Origin: Gnetum montanum
Lineage: Eukaryota > Streptophyta > Gnetopsida > Gnetales > Gnetaceae
DNA: 64,000 nucleotides
Direction of reading: 5' to 3'
Assembly: GCA_015680685.1 (NCBI GenBank)
Contig: MNCI01016353.1
Location: 559,168-623,167 of the forward strand
In this document: positions 1 to 10,532 of the stretch, in pieces
Layout: every line of letters begins with the position of its first letter
How positions within the stretch are numbered: the first letter of the stretch is position 1
Notes under the pieces: generated by a model
Database searches by the model: none
What the model was told of the DNA's origin: nothing
Seen by the model: the letters and a program-made list of their open reading frames with translations, nothing else
Position numbers and translations under genes: made by a program

Positions 1-381
1 CTTCGAGCACGTGCGTTACGTGTGGTGATCCCAGTAACGATTAGCGTTTGGTAGCCACAGTTGCACAGTTCAGGGTGTGTACGGTAAGTGGGAACGGATG
101 CTGACGCTAGGACTTAGTGCTGTAGTTAGAGTTAGCTTTAGTTTCTCAATCCTTTACCTCATAGCTTAGGAGATAAACCAAAAAATGCCAAAAAAATCAT
201 ATACCTTAGACTTGCTTAACCATACACCGTGACACATACAAGCAAGCCTGGGAAGACAATGAACGATTAACCCCAAGTGTTTCTTGTGGCGTTAAGGCAT
301 TTCCTCTGCGGAGTTCGACCGGATCGCGCGTACACGCTCATATTCATATGGTTGAGTGTAGGGGTACCTTGCCACTCATCA
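1..381 (+). repeat. 3' part of an LTR, family A (3' LTR or solo LTR)
   Basis: The segment matches the last half of the LTRs at 52659-53425 and 58913-59742, including the motif GTGTGTACGGTAAGTGGGAA and the terminal CACTCATCA. The base after it is not followed by a tRNA-Asp primer site, so this is a 3' LTR or a solo LTR. Its start lies outside the window. Confidence 0.85.
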
Positions 382-2009
382 GTATCTATGAAGGTTTTAC
401 TGATCATCCTATTTTAATATTGTTGGATGAGATTTTACATGATGGGTTTCTTTCTCTCTTTTCTATTTTAATTCTAAAAATTGTCTTTGTCCTTATCCAA
501 ACTCCACCTAGGTATTGTAAATGATTTTTCCCATGTTTGCTCCATTCATTACATATTTTGGCTCACTCTTAATGCACATCATGACTTTTTTCATGAGTTA
601 CAAGCATTCATTGTAGCCCCTAGTGAGAAGTCATGACAAATAATGTAACTTTGTGAGTGGCTATAATGTCATGATCAAAAGTTGTGATGGATGACATAAT
701 GCACAATGTGCCTTGGAGACCACTAAAGACATTGAACTCTAGGCCAACATACTTGTTGTCAAATAAGGTGTAGTAGAAGATGTGTTGTTATTGGTGAAAG
801 TGGTGAGTGATCCTAGATCAGTTTAAAAAATCAACAAAAAATTAGGTCCAAACATATTGCTAGAGTGATGGCTTATAGTAATTGGAAAATCCTTCTTTAT
901 CAATTAACATTGCGATAGTTTGTAACCTATGAGATATTGTAAATTCTTTTGTGTTCTATCATATGTCCAAATATCATTGCTGAGGATTGCAATTAATCTC
1001 TTTCTTTTTGTTAGTCATCATGAGCTCGATCTAGATTAATATCTCCTACCATGATAAATAAAAGAAAATATCACATCCTATTAATTTGGACAACTAAAGT
1101 TGATAAAATGAAATTATATAATTGGAAGTTGCAAGATTGATAGATCCAATGATGAGCCTTGCATTTCTAATTTTTAGTTACAAGCTTAAATTATCCAAAC
1201 TTGTAGGGGATTATGGTAATCAATACCCTAAAATTTTCATTGAAAACACATATAAATCAACATGATTATTTATAAATTTGAATTGACGTAAGTCCAAATA
1301 GGTGAGAGAAACTTAGATATACATCAAGGAATTATAATCATGCAAGGTAGATCTAGAGACTTCTACAATGAAATTGAGCAAATATGGCTTCATGAGAATG
1401 GACAAGCAATGTGACATTAAATTCTATCTTACCAGGGCATCAAAATATGAATCAAATTACCTAGATATACATCATATAACTTGAAAACATTATAGGCTCA
1501 AACATTATTGTACTTGGAGGCCTAATTAAACATTAATTCATCAACAATATAGGGATTGAACATGAACACAAGTTTCCTTTACTAAACAACATACATTCAT
1601 ACATATATATTAGCTTACATTACTTCAAAAACATCCATAAATTCATATCTACTTGGTGGAGGGAAAAAACTGAATCAAACTTATGAATTAAAGGGGCTTT
1701 ACAGCCTTCATATATGATAAAACACTTCTTCAAATACTTGCATAAAAAATATTCATGATAAAAATTAAGGCAAGAAACATGAAACATAATCATGAAATCA
1801 AACTAAAATTTAACATCTCTTAGGATGCATGAGAGGATCTTCTTCATCTCAAAACACTTGTAAGAAACTTTGTGAGAAAGGATTATGAGACTCACGAGAA
1901 CTATTTATAAGAATGTGAGAATGGTTTGTGAGAAAACTGTGAGATAAATTTGTGGGACCTACAAAGTTCATGGTATGAGAACTCATTTGTGAGATGGCTG
2001 GTTATAAAA
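382..2009. other. AT-rich stretch, nothing assigned
   Basis: No long frame, no LTR boundary and no RNA gene was recognised. A loose repetition of 'gtgaga/gtgagaa' occurs near 1870-2010. It is probably old degraded repeat DNA. Confidence 0.4.
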
Positions 2010-3514
2010 ATGTGAGAAATGAAAGCACCTAGATTACGAATTTAGTAGATAATCAAATGAATAAAAAATGGTCTAAGAGAGAAGAAAGAAAAGATTAAAT
2101 TTATTGCTATTGAATTTCTCATTACTCAATTCTTCATTACCCCATTTATTGTTTATAATGAAGCTCGTGGCCTCCTTTTATAGCTTGAGAAGTTGAGAGG
2201 ATTTGAAACTTCTCTTAATGTGGGATAAACTTTTCTCCTTTTTGTTGTTTCTTCTATCATAAACTAATCTAAGGTTTTATTGCTATTTTTTTAAATCTTT
2301 TTTCAACCTTCTTTAAATACATAAAACTTCTAACATCTACATGACTTAAAGCATGAAAGATAAATAAATATAAAGTTTGGGCATTGTCTAAAATTCATAA
2401 CAACTACAATATAGATCTATATACTATATAAGCCTTAAAGGAGAGGAAACATGTTTTGAAAAATGAGAAACAAAGACTAAAACTAAAACCTTAAGGTTCA
2501 ACATATTTAAACATTAATGAATTAAAGAATATGTAATGTTGATAAGATTGAAATGAAACTTGGTATAACATATGACAAAAATATTAAAAACTGAGATCTA
2601 AGATTCTAGACTCAAAATGCACTTTTCATAACACATTATTGAAAAACCATAAATGTAAAAAAAGCCTTAGAAAATAAACTTGAATTAAAGGTAATGTAAT
2701 AGATTTCCCTAATTTATAATAATGCACTTCAAGAACAACCCTCTTATGGTTGAGATCTTCTATCAAGGTTTCAACCCTAGACAGAAATAAGAGATAAATA
2801 TTTAAATAAAAGAAAAATCTAGAAATATGATCTTTGAAGGAAACATTAGGAGACTTATGCATATACAAAAAGATTTCATAGGCTAGGGTTGATGGCTTTT
2901 TCTTTTACTTTGATAGATGTTTCCTCTCATTATCTTACAGGAAATACTAATGGATGACAAAAAAAAAATCACATGTAGCCCAAATATAAAAGATACATTT
3001 GAAAATAATATATCTTTAATGTTAGGCCTATAGTTACTTCCCCATCACTTAATATGAAAGCTATATGAGTTATATATTATATGAGATCTTAAGTTGAAAT
3101 TTCAACTTTGTTATCTTGAGGGTACAATTCTATTTCTATCACTCTATGGAAAATTATCAAAATATAAGTTAACTAAGCACACAAAAATAGCATGTGCACA
3201 ACCATAGCATACCACATGCTTGATATAAAAACCCTTGTGTAAATGGCCTATCTAGTACTTGATACTTGTTTACTCAAAACTCCAACAAGGTTAGTACATA
3301 GATGCTTTATAAAAGAAATAATAAACAACCTTAAATGAAATCTACAAACATGGTCACATGATATTATAATTAATCCAAAAGTACTAGCATAAGTAAGACA
3401 TACCTTAATGTTCAAGTTGTAAAATAAAAAGCATAAACTAGTTATATTACATCAAAAGTTAAAGTCACAAGACATACCATTAAGGAAAGAGGTCTTTAGA
3501 ACTATGGTGCTACA
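2010..3514 (-). repeat. Tentative 3' LTR of chromovirus remnant L
   Basis: Read on the minus strand, the sequence begins TGTAGCACCATAG directly after a purine-rich tract (minus-strand AAGAGAGGGGGAAGAA, near 3515-3535). This is the arrangement expected at a chromovirus 3' LTR. A minus-strand TATA box (TATAAAAGGAGGCC, near 2170-2185) lies about 1.3 kb in. The far end at 2010 is a guess from a TG/CA terminus; no second LTR is available for comparison. Confidence 0.4.
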
Positions 3515-3605
3515 TTCTTCCCCCTCTCTTAAGGATTTTCCTTCTAGATGATTTGAAAGTAAATAGTATATAATTCATATTCCACTTCCCATGTTGCTCT
3601 TATGT

Positions 3606-3610
3606 TCTAT
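3606..3610. repeat. Target-site duplication of element T (left)
   Basis: tctat precedes the first LTR. The same pentamer is found at 5065-5069 after the second LTR, and joining across it restores the chromovirus L reading (RNH... / ...ATWE). Confidence 0.6.
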
Positions 3611-4195
3611 TGTAGAAAAACATGTCTTATTTTTGGATCAAGTGTTATTTCCCTTCTGAAACAAGGGATGGAAGGAGTGTAGAGATCCTTATGGGTTTCA
3701 TGCAATCTTAACCATAACCAAAGAACTACATGACCCTAATTCCTTTGTGTACTATGTCATAAAGATTTATATGCTTGTAGAGGAGCTTTGGCTTTAATGT
3801 TAGAGCGATCACCCTTTTCTACGAAGCATGGCTTAGGGTAAGATGTATTAGAGTAGAAATGTATCATAGCTTTATTAATAGATGTGTCATGGGTTTATGA
3901 TAGTACTCTTGAGTACATTATGTGTATTATGTTGTTTGAGTCACTTGTGTGATTATGTAGGAATTTTCACATACACGTGTTTCCATTGTGTTGATACTAT
4001 TGCATGTATGATTTCTAAAGATGTACTTGCTACACTCCTAACAATTGTACTAATGTGTTTTATGTACTTATGTTGTGCGCACAACTACTATGATCATTAA
4101 GGCATAGTCCATCTTGGGTATGTTCTAGAATACTTGGCTACTATCAAATTCAAGGATGGTGCTGAGTCATGCTTCTCTAGAGGAGTATCATTACA
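3611..4195 (+). repeat. 5' LTR of element T
   Basis: It starts TGTAGAAAAACATG and ends ATTACA, just before the tRNA-Met-like primer site at 4198. Confidence 0.7.
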
Positions 4196-4603
4196 CTTGG
4201 TATTACAGCCATGGTTTGCAATTCAAGGTTGGTGTTATTTTGTGGTTCATAATCATGATTTGTTGTTCATGATTTATGTATTGCTATGATACATAAGAAG
4301 GAAAAATTATGTCAAAATATTGGTAATGATTTTGGTCCAGGTAGAAAGGTTGGTAGCATTTACATGAAAAGGGTAAGCATTTTTTTAAGAGCTCTCTTAT
4401 GCCTATATTAGATGTCAAGTTAATTTCAATATTAATGATTTAAAGTTAGATACCTTTGCTATTGAACATTCTTGTCTAACAATTGTTGAACGAGCTTGGA
4501 ATGCTTTAATATCCTTGATATTCAATGTTCTCTTCACATTTGAGAAGATATACAAATAAAGACTTAAGCTCCAAATATGTTACTTCTTTCAAGTAGGGGT
4601 GAG

Positions 4604-5064
4604 TGTAGGAAAACATACATTGTTAGTGGTTCAAGGATTATTTCCTTTCTAGAATTATGGATAGAAGAAGTGTGGAGATTATTATGAGTTCTATGTTATC
4701 TTAACCATCACCAAAGAACTAGATGACCTTGATTCCTTTTTGTACTATGTCATAAGAATATGTAGGCTTGTAAAAGAGCTTTGGATTTGATGCTCAGGCC
4801 ATGATACTTCTTTATGAAGTGGGGCTTAGGACTAAATGCATTAGAGTAGGACTTTATCTTAGCTTTATTATGAGTTTGGTTTCATGAGTGTATGTTACTG
4901 CTCTTAAGTATGTTGTGTGTATTAGGTTTTTTTGGTTTCTTATATGATTATACATGTAGCTTCACGTACATGTGCTATGATCATTGAGGTGTAGTCCATC
5001 TTGGGTTTACTCTAGAATAATTGGCTACTTTTGGACTCAATGGTGGTATTAAGCAATGCTTATG
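4604..5064 (+). repeat. 3' LTR of element T, end-truncated
   Basis: It is homologous to 3611-4170 and starts TGTAGGAAAACATAC. The last ~30 bases of the LTR are absent, and host chromovirus sequence resumes at the tctat duplication. Confidence 0.65.
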
Positions 5065-6254
5065 TCTATTTCAAATAAATTTCACCATAGGAATCAACTT
5101 GCTTCTTAACTTTCTTTCCATTATGTCAATAATTTTAACTGGTCATTCAACATAATTGGCATCATGTTGAAGCTACACATCCTACCACTTCATTATACGA
5201 CAGGGATCTATAATGTGCTTCCTTAACATAAAAATATGGAAAACATTATAAATAATTTACAACTAAGATAGAAGAATAATTTGATATGCAACTTCACTAA
5301 TCTTCTTTAGCTTAAGAAAGAAGAAATGTAGAATGGTGCTAATTTTCCTTACCAAATATCATAACCCCATTTAATGGTCAAAGTGTAAGAAAGGCTCATT
5401 ATCCAATACTAAATTCTATAGGTATATTTATCTTGTGTTGTCTTCAATATTTCTATGATAATCTTAATTTGTTGTGTAGTCTCTTCAATGATGTATATGC
5501 TAGTCTTCTAAATGTACTTTACAATGTTCCAACAAGGTGCATAATAAGGTCTACCATATAACTTTTCATATGATGTTTTCTTCAAACTAACCTAATAACT
5601 ATTATTAGAAGAAAACTTTTTCAAAGGTAAAGCTTTGTCCTAATTGTCTTTGTAGTATTGAAGCATATTCTTTAAAATTTAAGGTATCCTTTCTATTTGA
5701 CCAATTGTCTAATGACGATAAACTAAATTAAAATTTAAATTAGTTTCAAAAATATTCTAAAATGCTTGGAAAAATCTAGAAGTGAACTTCACATCTTCAT
5801 TTGAAATAAAGTTAGTTGAAATACCATGAAGTTTGATAATCTTTAAAAGAAATAACTATGTTATCACTTTGGAAAAAATTAATGTCTTCATAGCTAAAAA
5901 TGAGAATATTTTGTAAAACAATTTATGAGCATGAGAATTGAGTCCTTTCCACTCTTAGTACAAGGTAATCTTATGATGAAATCATGGCAATGATTTCCCA
6001 CTTTAATTGTAAAATGGTATGAAGGTAAAGATAGTCACTAGATATTTTATGCTTCACCTTGGCTTCCTGACAAACCAAATACTTAGTCATAAAATGTTTC
6101 ATATCTCTCTTTTTATTAGATAATTAATAATACCTCATGATGTTCTAATACATCTTATCATTACTAAGATGAATATGATACTTACTCAAGTATGCTCCCT
6201 CTAATAACTTTTGTCCCATTGACATTAGAAATTGATAAAATTCATTAAGACAAA

Positions 6255-7113
6255 TGATGTGATATCATATCTATAATATCGTAGCTCTACTTATGTCATC
6301 GTAGATATGATGTAGTGGGCCCTGGTCATGACTATAAATTCCAATCCATTGTTGCATCATTGGAACAACCTTTGCATAATACTTAGTGAAATTCTTATAG
6401 TTTCTTTACATGAGTTACACTTAGAATTAAAGTTAGAAGTGAATGCCCATAGTGTGGTAACTAATAGTTCTATAGAGTTTTTATATAAGTGGATTGTACT
6501 TGGACATAATTCATGATCGATAATAAACATCAAAATTGTTTCTTACCATTGTAGCATGCTACCTTGTTTACTTAGATTAATTTTACTTTCTCACATGTTT
6601 ACTTTTATGTCATTTGCATCTCTTGAACACTTTACTTTACCAACGTCTCTTAGTAAGGTGGTATGAGTATGATTGCTTTCAAGCATTAAGTGTAATCGTT
6701 TGGTAACCTAGTAGTGACTTCACTTGATTTGCTCAGTAGTGAGTTCACTTGGTAATTTCAGTGATGGTTACTTGAGCCCATGGCATGTAAGGTAAGCCAG
6801 GAACAAATGCTTATCGCCATATGATAGGATAGATTTACATTTTAGTTATTACTTAGATTTAGAATTTATTTTCATTTTTATTATGAAATTACTTAGGACT
6901 AATTTGAGCCAATAACATCATGATATCATATGCCTCACCAAGAGTTAAATCATGCTACTCACACTTCATTAACCCAATGTGAGAAGATAACGATCACAAA
7001 CAAACTATCAACCACTAGCATACTTACATTATCTATTCACAGATTATGATCTAGTTATGTATGTGCACTTGTGACTTGTATGCTAGAGTGTTAGAATACC
7101 CAGCCACTCATCA
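6255..7113 (+). repeat. 5' LTR of element I
   Basis: It starts TGATGTGATATCAT and ends CCACTCATCA, directly before a primer site. A TATA-like box (ctataaatt) lies near 6332. The 3' half carries the conserved block GGTAACCTAG...GTAAGGTAAGCCAGGAA shared with the other tRNA-Asp families. Confidence 0.75.
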
Positions 7114-7114
7114 T

Positions 7115-7132
7115 TGACACCATTGTTGGGGA
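7115..7132 (+). other. tRNA-Asp primer-binding site, element I
   Basis: TGACACCATTGTTGGGGA resembles the tRNA-Asp complement TGGCGCCGTTGCCGGGGA with several C-to-T or G-to-A changes. It sits one base after the LTR end. Confidence 0.7.
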
Positions 7133-7261
7133 TGTGTCAATGTTTGCTTAGTAGTTGGTTTTATATAGTTCATTGTATTAAGAATTACAAAGTCTATCTT
7201 TCACACTTGAATTAATTATTTTAACATACACACATATACTTAGAAGTGTCAAAAACATAAT

Positions 7262-8398
7262 ATGGTTTCTAGACTCAAGGAAAATCACCACCTACCAATG
7301 AAATTCCTAAGAAACATTACAAAGGATATGATGAAAAAGATTAGAGTGCACCCATGCAAACTAGAATCTCCTATGCTCATATTGATTCATATTACCTTGA
7401 TTTTCCATTTTTCTTTCACTAGGATGAATAGCTAAGGTGGAGATATTTACAAGACAACATTGTTTTACCTCCAAAATATTTTGCACCATCGATGTTGCAA
7501 GCAACCCTCATATGATCAAACCTTAGTCATGTACAAGAAGGGTACCACATTATAAAGCACATGGCCCAACCATACCAACCAAAAAAGCTCAAATAAGAAG
7601 GGATGCCATTATGGAAATAAGGCATGAGCTTGATAAAGAAAAGAAAGTACCACAAATGGTTTTCCTAAATGAAAGAGACGATGAAATGTTCCATACAAAG
7701 AAATTCTATCAAAATCATGGATCTCAATCTTAAACACCAATTATTCATATCAAAGGTCTTGTCAAGATACAATTACATTCAGCTCCTATGAAAACACCTA
7801 GAAGAGATAAGAAAGACTCCATGCTTAGGATGAATTCAAGGCCTAGAACCTCCATTGAATCAAAAAGGGATGAATCAAGGAGTCATAAAAGGAGAACCAA
7901 CTAGCATCATTCTCCAACTTCTTCCTCTTCGTCCTCACACTCATCTAGAGATTATGATAAGAAAGAAAGAAGAATGAGGGATCATGATAGGGAAATATAA
8001 AAGGATCCTAAGAGACATGAGCATCAAATAAGACATCATGATGAAGAAGAGGATAATTATGAAAGAAGAAGGGACATGGTTACATGTGAAGAAAGAGAGA
8101 ATTATGAGCTATGAAGGGGTCATAACTACAACAAAGTCTATGAACCTAATGATGATGAAGAACCCTCTTGTACACTTGTAATATGATTAATATTAGAGAA
8201 GTAGTGTACTACTAGGCATTTAAGGGATAGTCTCCTTAAGCGACTAGATATGAATAACATTTCTAAGTTTGAAGGAAAATAAAATGTAGACTCACAACAC
8301 CATCTTCAAGCCTTCCACAATGTCTATGCCCTTCAAAACATAGAGAATGATTGGCATTAACTAAATTTTTTTCCTAGAACACTCGTTAACCTCAAAGA
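7262..8398 (+). pseudogene. gag remnant of element I
   Basis: The frame is broken by many stops. It contains a basic, Ser/Arg/Asp-rich stretch (near 7850-8150) followed by RLDMNNISKFEGK and FPRTLVN (near 8245-8395). These match the start of the retrotransposon gag domain in elements A and B (RLEMNNIPRFEGGYNADP and FPRTLIKEAESWY). The frame ends abruptly at FPRTLVN and is followed within a few dozen bases by reverse transcriptase. The gag C-terminus, zinc knuckle and protease are therefore deleted. Confidence 0.75.
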
Positions 8399-9963
8399 AG
8401 GTTAAACCAAAAGCTTAAAGAATTTTTCAAACAAGAGTTTGAAAAATTGTTGAAAGCAGGGTTTATCATTCAATAACATATAGTGAATGGGTCAATCCAT
8501 TAGTCATTGTACCAAAGAAGGGTGGAAAATGGAGGGTTTGTATTGATTTCATATTATTAAACATCACAACATTTAAGGACAATTTTAGTCTACCATTTTT
8601 TGACCAAGTCCTGGATAATATGGTAGGACAAAAATGTTATAGCTTTCTAGATAGCTATAGCAAGTACAATAAAATTTGCATTGCATCAAAAGACCAAGAA
8701 AAGTCCAAATTCACCAATCCATGGGGGACGTTTGCATACAAGCAAATGCTTTTTAGTTTGTGTAATGTACCCACTGTATTCTAGAGACTTGTACTTAGCA
8801 TCTTCCAGAAGTAACTTCGTAATGGAGTTGTAGTCTTTGTGAATAACTTCTCCACATATAGGCTAGATTTTAAACAAGATTTGCACCATTTAGAGAAGGT
8901 ATTGAAAAGATGTGTAGAAATCAAACTAAAGCTCAACTAGTAGAAAAGCCATTTAATGGTCCAAGATGGTATATTTCTAGGACATAGAGTATCTTATAAG
9001 AGAATAGAAGTAGATCCAGAGAAGATTAGAGTCATTCAAAACATCACTCAGATATCATAAACCATTAAGGATGTCAAATCATTTCTTGATCACATAGGAT
9101 ATTATAGAATATTTATTAAAAATTTCTCAAAAATTCCAAAACCACTAGTAGAACTCACAAAGAAAGATGCACCATTCCACTAGATAGAACTATGTGAGAA
9201 GGTATTCCAGACATTAAAATAAAAATTTCTTGAAACATGAATCCTTCAAGCTTTGGATTGGTCTAAATGCTTTCACATAATGACAAATGCTTCAAACTAT
9301 GCACTAGGAGTAGTACTCACTCAGTTAGATGATCAAAGATGATCATATTACATACATTATGCTAGTTAAAGCATCAACAAGGCACAACTTAATTACACTA
9401 CTACAAAAAAGAAGCTTATGGCCATGGTGTATGCACTTGAGAAATTTAGACATTGTGTGCTTAAATATTCTAGTTATATTCATGCCGATCATAGTGCTAT
9501 AAGATTTTTGATGAATAAATTAGAATTTAGTCCAAGGGTGATAAGATTGCTCATAATATTACAAGACTTTGACATCACCATAATAGATAAAAAGAAAACC
9601 AAAAATGTTATAGCTGATCATCTATCCAAACTCATATGGGAACTGCAAGACAATGATGATCCATTATTGGATCAATTTCCCAATGAAAATCTATTCACAA
9701 GAACAACAATGGCTATAGCCTCAATAGAGAAGTTGTCGATCTATGATTATGTGACCTATATCACTACACAAAAACTTCATGTTGAATGGGACAAGAAATA
9801 AAAGGAGCAGTTCCTTCATTGAGTCAAATAGTATATGGAAATTAATGAGAACCTTTACAAGATCTATACTAACAAACTAATCTGATGGTATGTTCTTGAA
9901 GAAGACTAGCAAAGAACCTTACAAGATGCACATGAAGGACCATATGGTGGTCACTATGCAAGG
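8399..9963 (+). pseudogene. Athila-type pol remnant: RT, RNase H, start of integrase
   Basis: The RT part reads FFKQEFEKLLKAGFII, then VPKKGGKWRVCIDF (near 8505-8550) and later QKCYSFLDSYSKYN. At the catalytic motif the two aspartates are replaced by asparagines (VFVNNFS, codons 8842-8847), which would abolish polymerisation. An open stretch at 9418-9801 encodes RNase H with ADHSAIRFLMNK and the Athila-like end NVIADHLSKL. The last recognisable piece, HEGPYGGHYA (near 9928-9960), is the HHCC zinc-binding start of integrase. The sequence then breaks into LTR J. Confidence 0.85.
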
Positions 9964-9967
9964 TGAA

Positions 9968-10532
9968 TATAACATCCCCGTTCTAAAATGGTACTATTGC
10001 ATAACAAAGATGGTGTCTCTTCATAACTAATCTTGATATTAGTGTAACAATACCTAAAAGAGTTTGTTGTAATTAAGAACTAAAAGGGTGTGTTGTAATA
10101 ATGGACATGTCTCTTAAGGTAACCTTTGGGGGTTTGACCTAAGGTATTTATATGTAGACATTAGAGGTTGTATTAACATGGAGTTGCAAATTTGGTAACA
10201 AGACCCAAGTGAAGTAGGACAAGAAGAGAACTAGCCATCCCTTCTAGGCAGTGATACGTCTAACTATGGTGGTAGTGCTAGATTACCTCAAAGGGATAGA
10301 TGCAGAAAGAAGAAAATCTTAAGAAACACTCTCAAAGCATGATCCATATACACTATTCGACATCAATAAAGCATTCTGTCCTCTTTCCTTCTACATGTTT
10401 CCTATTATTTTCTTTACACTTAATGTCAAATGTACCATATAATTAACATTTTCTATGTTATCTTCTTACATATAATGTCTAATATAACACATATTTGATG
10501 TTTGCCATGACATTCGAAAATAAGATGTCACA
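9968..10532 (+). repeat. LTR J (chromovirus-type), 5' LTR
   Basis: The ends form an imperfect inverted repeat (TATAACATC...GATGTCACA, originally TGTAACATC). Directly after it comes TTGGTATCAAAAC, a decayed initiator tRNA-Met primer site. This is the layout of Del/Tekay-type chromoviruses. It interrupts the integrase of element I. No 3' partner LTR was found. Confidence 0.7.

Larger units (their letters stand above)
3611..5064 (+). mobile_element. Short LTR element T inserted in L
   Basis: Two direct repeats in the same orientation (3611-4195 and 4604-5064) begin TGTAGRAAAACAT and are similar throughout, for example the shared 'accaaagaactagatgacc' and 'tagtccatcttggg' stretches. A primer-binding site resembling initiator tRNA-Met (TGGTATTACAGCC) starts at 4198, directly after the first repeat. 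A purine tract (aagtaggggtgag) precedes the second. Only about 400 bp separate the repeats and no protein is encoded, so this is a TRIM-like or internally deleted element. The second LTR lacks about 30 terminal bases. Confidence 0.7.
3515..6254 (-). pseudogene. Chromovirus (Tekay/Del-like) integrase to chromodomain remnant, element L
   Basis: Minus-strand translation with many stops and frameshifts reads in order: integrase zinc-binding end (MKHFMTKYLVCQEAKVKHK, near 6030-6110), start of the integrase core (LKWENHCHDFI, near 5970-6010), and an integrase tail/chromodomain region (VKIIDIMERKLRSK, near 5090-5150). A short C-terminal piece (RATWEVE) lies near 3570-3600. The last two pieces are separated by inserted element T (3611-5064). 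The order and the PVKILDxKxxxLR-like motif are typical of plant chromoviruses. The 5' pol part is missing because element I begins at 6255. It is certainly inactive. Confidence 0.75.
6255..9967 (+). mobile_element. Athila-like Ty3/gypsy element I, 3'-truncated
   Basis: The element has a 5' LTR (6255-7113), a tRNA-Asp-type primer site (7115-7132), a gag remnant and an Athila-type pol remnant. Its 3' end is missing: the reading stops in the integrase zinc-finger region where LTR J begins. Its gag is of the same family as that of the RT-less elements A-F, and its LTR ends in the same ...CACTCATCA as family A. It is therefore the only element here that ties this LTR/gag family to a reverse transcriptase. 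Confidence 0.8.
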
